8,768 nt of DNA from Flavobacterium sp. (GTDB lineage: Bacteria; Bacteroidota; Bacteroidia; Flavobacteriales; Flavobacteriaceae), in contig JAIXTU010000161.1 in the NCBI GenBank assembly GCA_027483785.1, forward strand, positions 1 through 8,768, read 5' to 3'. Below the pieces are notes generated by a model that was not told the DNA's origin, did not search any database, and saw only the letters and a program-made list of their open reading frames with translations. Made by a program: the position numbers and the translations under genes. Of the stretch, positions 5,294 to 8,768 are shown one piece after another (position 1 is the first letter of the stretch; every line of letters starts with the position of its first letter).

Positions 5294-5728
5294 ATGGAAG
5301 TATCCGGAATCATCAAAGTAATCAACCCAGAACAACGCGTAAGTGATAGCTTTAGAAAACGCGAATTGGTAGTAACCACACAAGAGCAATATCCGCAATA
5401 CATCAGCATCAATTTTGTACAAGACAAATGCGATTTGCTGAATAATTTTCAAGTGGGCGAAGAAGTTCGTGTATCGATAAATTTACGCGGCCGCGAGTGG
5501 AGAAGTCCGCAAGGCGAAATAAAATATTTTAACGACATTCAAGGATGGCGTATCGAACGTGGTGCACAAATGACACAGCAAGCGCCACCTGCCTACCAGC
5601 AAGCGGCTCCATCGGGTTACCAGCAACCGCAACAGCCGGCAGCTAACCAATTTGCAGCACCAACAGGCCCGTTTCCACCAGCCGACAGCTACAATACCGA
5701 CGCCGATTCGGACGATTTACCGTTCTAA
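5294..5728 (+). CDS. DUF3127 family protein with SSB-like acidic C-terminal tip
   Basis: The 144-residue protein has a compact N-terminal domain (about 1-90) with beta-rich segments: VSGIIKVI, KRELVVTT, YPQYISINFVQDKCDLL, VGEEVRVSINLRGREW and YFNDIQGWRIER. This matches the DUF3127 family as I know it and looks like an OB-fold. A flexible linker (92-130) is rich in Gln, Pro and Ala with YQQ repeats. The last residues, DADSDDLPF, are acidic and end in Pro-Phe, as in single-stranded DNA-binding protein (tip DDDIPF), where this tail recruits DNA repair and replication partners. The overall plan (OB-like core, low-complexity linker, acidic PF tip) is that of an SSB-like protein; DNA binding itself is inference. 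It lies 16 bases after the flavin reductase gene and 42 bases before aat, with a terminator-like hairpin in that second gap. Confidence 0.88.
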   Translation: MEVSGIIKVINPEQRVSDSFRKRELVVTTQEQYPQYISINFVQDKCDLLNNFQVGEEVRVSINLRGREWRSPQGEIKYFNDIQGWRIERGAQMTQQAPPAYQQAAPSGYQQPQQPAANQFAAPTGPFPPADSYNTDADSDDLPF

Positions 5729-5747
5729 AAAACAACAACAAATTAAT

Positions 5748-5770
5748 AAGGTGCGAAAGCGCCTTTTTTT
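5748..5770 (+). terminator. Terminator-like hairpin running directly into the aat start codon
   Basis: AAGGTGC (5748-5754) pairs with GCGCCTT (5759-5765) with one G-U wobble around a GAAA tetraloop, and seven T residues (5764-5770) follow. The last T is immediately next to the aat ATG at 5771. It has every mark of a rho-independent terminator for the DUF3127 transcript, yet it would sit in the leader of aat. It may act as an attenuator or a structured leader. Confidence 0.75.
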
Positions 5771-6397
5771 ATGCACTTCCTCACTTCAGCACTCGAATTT
5801 CCGCCAACTGCTGCCGCCAACAGTCCCGGTTTGTTGGCTATTGGTGGCGATTTATCACCCGAACGCTTGCAACTGGCTTACCAATCGGGCATTTTTCCGT
5901 GGTTTAATCCGGATGAGCCTATTTTGTGGTGGTCGCCTGCACAACGCGCCGTGATTTTTAGAGACGAAATAAAAGTGAGTAAAAGCATGCGCAACATTTT
6001 CAACAGGCAATTGTTTACGGTAACGTACAACCGTGCGTTTGAAGCGGTTATTGAAAATTGTGCAGCCATACCGCGCGAAGGTCAAATAGATACTTGGATT
6101 ACACCCGAAATGAAACGCGCCTACTTGCATTTACACGAATTAGGCGTGGCACTTTCGGTTGAAGTTTGGCAAGACAACCATTTAGTTGGCGGCTTGTACG
6201 GCATCGTGCAAAAGCGGATATTTTGTGGCGAAAGTATGTTTTCGAAAGTAAGCAACGCCTCGAAAGTAGCACTCATACAATTAATTCGCGATTTTTCGCA
6301 ATTTGAAATCATCGATTGCCAAATCATGAACCCGCATTTAGAAAGTTTGGGTGCGCGATTAATTCCGAGGAAAGAATTTGAGGCGTTTTTGGGGTAA
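5771..6397 (+). CDS. aat: Leucyl/phenylalanyl-tRNA-protein transferase
   Basis: The 208-residue cytoplasmic enzyme transfers Leu or Phe from aminoacyl-tRNA to the N-terminal Arg or Lys of proteins. This makes an N-degron that ClpS delivers to the Clp protease. Family signatures are clear and in order: FPPTAAANSPGLLAIGGDLS (10-29), AYQSGIFPWFNPDEPILWWSP (36-56), REGQIDTWITPEM (102-114), GVALSVEVW (125-133), LVGGLYGI (138-145), FCGESMFSKVSNASKVAL (151-168) and IDCQIMNPHLESLGA (181-195). Length is normal for the shorter Bacteroidota forms. The ATG at 5771 is required, because the protein starts only a few residues before the conserved FPP. This start lies directly after the T-run of a terminator-like hairpin, and no separate consensus promoter was seen, so expression may depend on read-through from the DUF3127 gene. 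Confidence 0.96.
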   Translation: MHFLTSALEFPPTAAANSPGLLAIGGDLSPERLQLAYQSGIFPWFNPDEPILWWSPAQRAVIFRDEIKVSKSMRNIFNRQLFTVTYNRAFEAVIENCAAIPREGQIDTWITPEMKRAYLHLHELGVALSVEVWQDNHLVGGLYGIVQKRIFCGESMFSKVSNASKVALIQLIRDFSQFEIIDCQIMNPHLESLGARLIPRKEFEAFLG

Positions 6398-6439
6398 CGA
6401 ATGCCGTGCACGTTTTTCGAGTTAGCGACAGCAGCGGTT

Positions 6440-6536
6440 ATAAACCGAAGTTTGCGCGTTGTGCGCTGTGATTTTGACGAGCGACCAACGGAAGCTACGC
6501 CAAAACGCTAGCGCACAAGAAGCAAACGAGGTTTAT
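6440..6536. repeat. Large imperfect inverted repeat (hairpin) in the aat-spmAB intergenic region
   Basis: Four blocks pair in register: ATAAACC (6440-6446) with GGTTTAT (6530-6536), GTTTGC (6450-6455) with GCAAAC (6522-6527), TTGTGCGCT (6459-6467) with AGCGCACAA (6510-6518), and TTTTG (6472-6476) with CAAAA (6501-6505). Short internal bulges separate them, and a loop of about 24 bases (6477-6500) closes the structure. It lies in a 250-base gene-free stretch (6398-6647). A 9-base copy of GTTTGCGCG at 6450 recurs at 6577. It resembles a dispersed intergenic palindromic repeat or a structured RNA; there is no T-run, so it is not a standard terminator. Confidence 0.6.
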
Positions 6537-6623
6537 TGGAGCGAATGGCGCGGCGCGCGATGCATTTCCACCGAACGTTTGCGCGCAACTTCCAAAAAAT
6601 AAGCATTACGACTAAAAATCTGC

Positions 6624-6631
6624 TACTTTTA
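6624..6631 (+). promoter_or_regulatory. Possible -7 promoter element for the SpmAB-type gene
   Basis: TACTTTTA is one base off the Bacteroidota consensus TAnnTTTG and ends 17 bases before the ATG at 6648. The same octamer lies at a similar distance before the histidine kinase gene. No convincing -33 element was found. Confidence 0.35.
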
Positions 6632-6647
6632 CAAAAATTGATTTTCT

Positions 6648-8087
6648 ATGGTTTTAAGCAGGTTTTGGCTCAGCATTTTTATCGCCTCGATCGTTTTTAT
6701 CGGTATTGCACTCGTTACAGGAAATTTCTACACCGTTGATTTTCTGATAAATGGCAAAAAAGACGACAAAATTTTGATTGCTGAGAAATTTCCGAACGAA
6801 ATACCGACTTTCATTGCCGATAGCCTCAGTAAAACCGACGATAAGACCTTTGTTTTAAACCGAAATACCAAAGATGCCGACACCACTTTTGTGCAAGAAA
6901 CCAAAACCGTAAAAATGTACAGCGGCATACAAAAAGCCGACGGTTTGCTGCCCACTTGCAAAAACACACTGCTCGATTTAATACTGCCACTTGTTGCTTA
7001 CTTGGCGTTTTTTTGCGGCTTGATGCAACTGCTAATCGACTCGGGCGCAGCCGAAAAACTCGCCAAACTGCTGAGTCCGATTTTCGTAAAAGTATTCCCC
7101 GATATTCCCAAAAACCACGATTCGATTTCGTACATGACTTTGAATTTTGCCGCGAATTTTCTTGGATTAGACTCGGCCGCAACGCCTTTTGGTTTAAAAG
7201 CCATGCAAAGCTTGCAAGAACTAAACCCGGATAAAGACAAAGCCAGCAACGCCCAAATTATGTTTATGTGTTTGCATGCCGCTGGTTTAACGCTCATACC
7301 GACATCGATAATTGGTTACCGCGCCGCCGAAAACGCAGCAAATCCGGCCGACGTGATGCTTCCGTGTATCATCACCTCGTTTGTGGGAACCATTGCGGCT
7401 TTCGTTATTGTTGGAATTCGCCAGCGCATTAACTTTTGGAGTGTTACGTTACTTTCGGGCATTTTTGCGGTCATTGGCGGAATTATCGGCTTACTTTTTT
7501 ACATCAACGGATTGAATTTAGTTGAGAAAAACTTTTTTACTGCGAATTTATCGGGTATTATGCTACTCGCAATTATTGGTTTTACCTTGATTTTCTCATT
7601 CGTAAACGAAAAGAAATTTGCTGCCTTAGAAACCACCGTTTTCGACTCGTTTGTAGTTGGAGCACGAAACGGATTGCAAACCGGCGTGCAAATTTTTCCC
7701 TACGTTTTAGGAATGTTGGTTGCCATTTCGCTCTTCAGAAACAGCGGTTTATTTGAAATGATTAGCAACGGAATTGCCTTTGTTTTTGCGCAAATGGGCG
7801 TGGCTAAAGAAATTACCGATTCGTTGCCTGTGGCTATATTGCGTCCGTTTTCGTCGGGCGGCTCACGCGGATTTATGATTGATGCCATGCGAAACGCCGG
7901 CCCCGATTCGTTTACCGGTCGCTTGGTATGTATTTTCCAATGCAGCGCCGAAACTACTTTTTATGTGATTGCGGTTTATTTTGGTTCGGTGAACATCAAA
8001 AACACACGTTATACTTTGGGAACCATGCTTTTAGTTGATCTAATATGCGTACTTACCGCCATTTTTGTAGCGAGTTGGTTTTTCTAA
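6648..8087 (+). CDS. SpmA-SpmB fusion membrane protein (two nucleoside-recognition/Gate domains)
   Basis: This 479-residue polytopic inner-membrane protein joins what in Bacillus are two proteins, SpmA and SpmB. Residues 5-23 are a first membrane helix, followed by a soluble insert of about 80 residues (24-104). The SpmA-like half (105-260) carries the hallmark YMTLNFAANFLGLDSAATPFGLKAMQSLQ (162-190) and LHAAGLTLIPTSIIGYR. The SpmB-like half (about 300-479) has GARNGLQTGVQIFPYVLGML (338-357), LPVAILRPFSSGGSRG (393-408) and CSAETTFYVIAVYFGSV (432-448). These match nucleoside-recognition/Gate domain proteins, which are transporter-like; their cargo in non-sporulating bacteria is not established. 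The start is the first ATG of the frame, 17 bases after a likely -7 element. No frameshift is seen between the halves. Spore maturation is not expected in this lineage, so the historical name should not be read as function. Confidence 0.93.
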   Translation: MVLSRFWLSIFIASIVFIGIALVTGNFYTVDFLINGKKDDKILIAEKFPNEIPTFIADSLSKTDDKTFVLNRNTKDADTTFVQETKTVKMYSGIQKADGLLPTCKNTLLDLILPLVAYLAFFCGLMQLLIDSGAAEKLAKLLSPIFVKVFPDIPKNHDSISYMTLNFAANFLGLDSAATPFGLKAMQSLQELNPDKDKASNAQIMFMCLHAAGLTLIPTSIIGYRAAENAANPADVMLPCIITSFVGTIAAFVIVGIRQRINFWSVTLLSGIFAVIGGIIGLLFYINGLNLVEKNFFTANLSGIMLLAIIGFTLIFSFVNEKKFAALETTVFDSFVVGARNGLQTGVQIFPYVLGMLVAISLFRNSGLFEMISNGIAFVFAQMGVAKEITDSLPVAILRPFSSGGSRGFMIDAMRNAGPDSFTGRLVCIFQCSAETTFYVIAVYFGSVNIKNTRYTLGTMLLVDLICVLTAIFVASWFF

Positions 8088-8138
8088 TATGCTGTTTTTG
8101 CAATGGATAGATGCACAAGCAACTTTCATTTCTTTTTC

Positions 8139-8146
8139 TACCTTTG
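8139..8146 (+). promoter_or_regulatory. -7 promoter element for the trhO-type gene
   Basis: TACCTTTG matches the Bacteroidota -7 consensus TAnnTTTG at every fixed position and lies 29 bases before the ATG at 8176, leaving a leader of about 25 bases. No -33 TTG is seen at the usual spacing. No terminator is visible after the preceding gene, so read-through from it is also possible. Confidence 0.5.
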
Positions 8147-8175
8147 CGGTCTTCTATTCTTAAATTGTTTATAGC

Positions 8176-8768
8176 ATGCAACTGTACAACACCTTAAGCG
8201 CAGAAGAACGATCCAAAATGATAGACGAAGCCGGAAAGCAGCGTCTAACCATATCGTTCTATGCGTATGCCCAAATTGAAAACCCTCATGATTTTCGCGA
8301 TGCACTTTTCCTAACGTGGAATCCGCTCGATGTGCTCGGACGAATTTACGTAGCCAACGAAGGAATTAACGCCCAACTTTCGGTTCCAGCCGATCACTTC
8401 TACGAGTTTAAAGACAGTATCGAAGTATATCCGTTTATGCAAAATATTCGACTGAATATTGCTGTAGAACACGACGATCACTCGTTTTTGAAACTTACGA
8501 TAAAAGTGCGCGACAAAATTGTTGCCGACGGAATTAACGATCCGGAATTTAATGCTTCGAACATTGGCGTGCATTTAAAAGCAGCCGAATTCAATAAAAT
8601 GTTGGAAGATCCGAATACTGTGGTGGTTGACATGCGCAATCACTACGAAAGTGAAATTGGTCATTTTGTAGGCGCTATAACGCCAGATGTTGATACGTTT
8701 CGCGATTCGCTTCCCATCATCGAACAAGAACTCGCCGAACACAAACAAGACAAAAACTTACTCATGTA
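8176..8768 (+). CDS. trhO: tRNA uridine(34) hydroxylase, rhodanese family (3' end outside window)
   Basis: The frame is open from ATG 8176 to the window end, giving 197 codons plus two bases. TrhO (formerly YceA) hydroxylates uridine 34 in the anticodon of certain tRNAs as a step toward 5-alkoxyuridine modifications that widen wobble decoding. Recognisable parts are LTISFYAYAQIENPHDFRD (24-42), GRIYVANEGINAQLSVP (55-71), SFLKLTIKVRDKIVADGI (103-120), the VHLKAAEFNKML entry to the rhodanese domain (132-143), and VVVDMRNHYESEIGHFVGAI (149-168) with DVDTFRDSLP (171-180). The rhodanese active-site loop with its catalytic cysteine would lie just downstream and cannot be checked. The family's C-terminal cysteine-rich extension is also outside the window. 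The start fits the family N-terminus and is preceded by a consensus -7 element. Confidence 0.92.
   Translation, partial: MQLYNTLSAEERSKMIDEAGKQRLTISFYAYAQIENPHDFRDALFLTWNPLDVLGRIYVANEGINAQLSVPADHFYEFKDSIEVYPFMQNIRLNIAVEHDDHSFLKLTIKVRDKIVADGINDPEFNASNIGVHLKAAEFNKMLEDPNTVVVDMRNHYESEIGHFVGAITPDVDTFRDSLPIIEQELAEHKQDKNLLM

Noticed and set aside
6536..6739. 67-codon open frame on + strand before and into the SpmAB-type gene
   Set aside because: It overlaps the hairpin element and the start of a well-supported gene in another frame; the peptide is Arg/His/Phe-rich and unlike a real protein.
8089..8163. 24-codon ATG frame between the SpmAB-type gene and the trhO-type gene
   Set aside because: It spans the likely promoter element at 8139-8146 and shows no hallmark of a leader peptide; chance is more likely.

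Overview
The window looks like the chromosome of a Bacteroidota bacterium, most likely of the family Flavobacteriaceae. The evidence is the gene set (a DUF3127 protein next to aat, a fused SpmA/SpmB-type membrane protein, a TrhO-type hydroxylase), low-GC DNA, A-rich leaders without Shine-Dalgarno sequences, and several matches to the Bacteroidota -7 promoter element TAnnTTTG. No tRNA, rRNA, CRISPR array, transposase or integrase was seen.

Region A (1-2646, + strand) is accessory-looking and appears richer in A+T than the rest. It holds four tightly packed genes in an alternating pattern. First is the C-terminal end of a protein with a zinc-protease HExxH motif (cut by the window edge). Second is a small exported protein. 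Third is a protein with a GH19 chitinase/endolysin-type muramidase domain but no convincing N-terminus. Fourth is a small exported lipocalin-like protein. Both putative enzymes end in Asn-Cys-Asn, and each is followed within 2 to 10 bases by a small signal-peptide protein. The best reading is a polymorphic-toxin tip array: tip 1, immunity 1, orphan tip 2, immunity 2. This is inference, but it is the most interesting system in the window.

Region B (2647-2781) is a convergent junction. It carries a bidirectional intrinsic terminator, a 12-bp inverted repeat and a short coding-like remnant.

Region C (2782-6397) looks like ordinary conserved chromosome. A membrane sensor histidine kinase on the minus strand diverges, across a 474-base gap, from a plus-strand run of flavin reductase-family protein, DUF3127 protein (OB-like core with an SSB-like acidic tail) and aat (leucyl/phenylalanyl-tRNA-protein transferase). 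The gap contains a palindrome-rich intergenic repeat and a separate perfect 18-bp palindrome. A terminator-like hairpin runs directly into the aat start codon.

Region D (6398-8768) holds a 250-base gap with a large imperfect hairpin, then a SpmA-SpmB fusion membrane protein with two nucleoside-recognition/Gate domains. The last gene is the 5' two thirds or so of a trhO-type tRNA uridine hydroxylase, cut by the window end. The genes in C and D are housekeeping or conserved flavobacterial functions and show no obvious functional link to region A.
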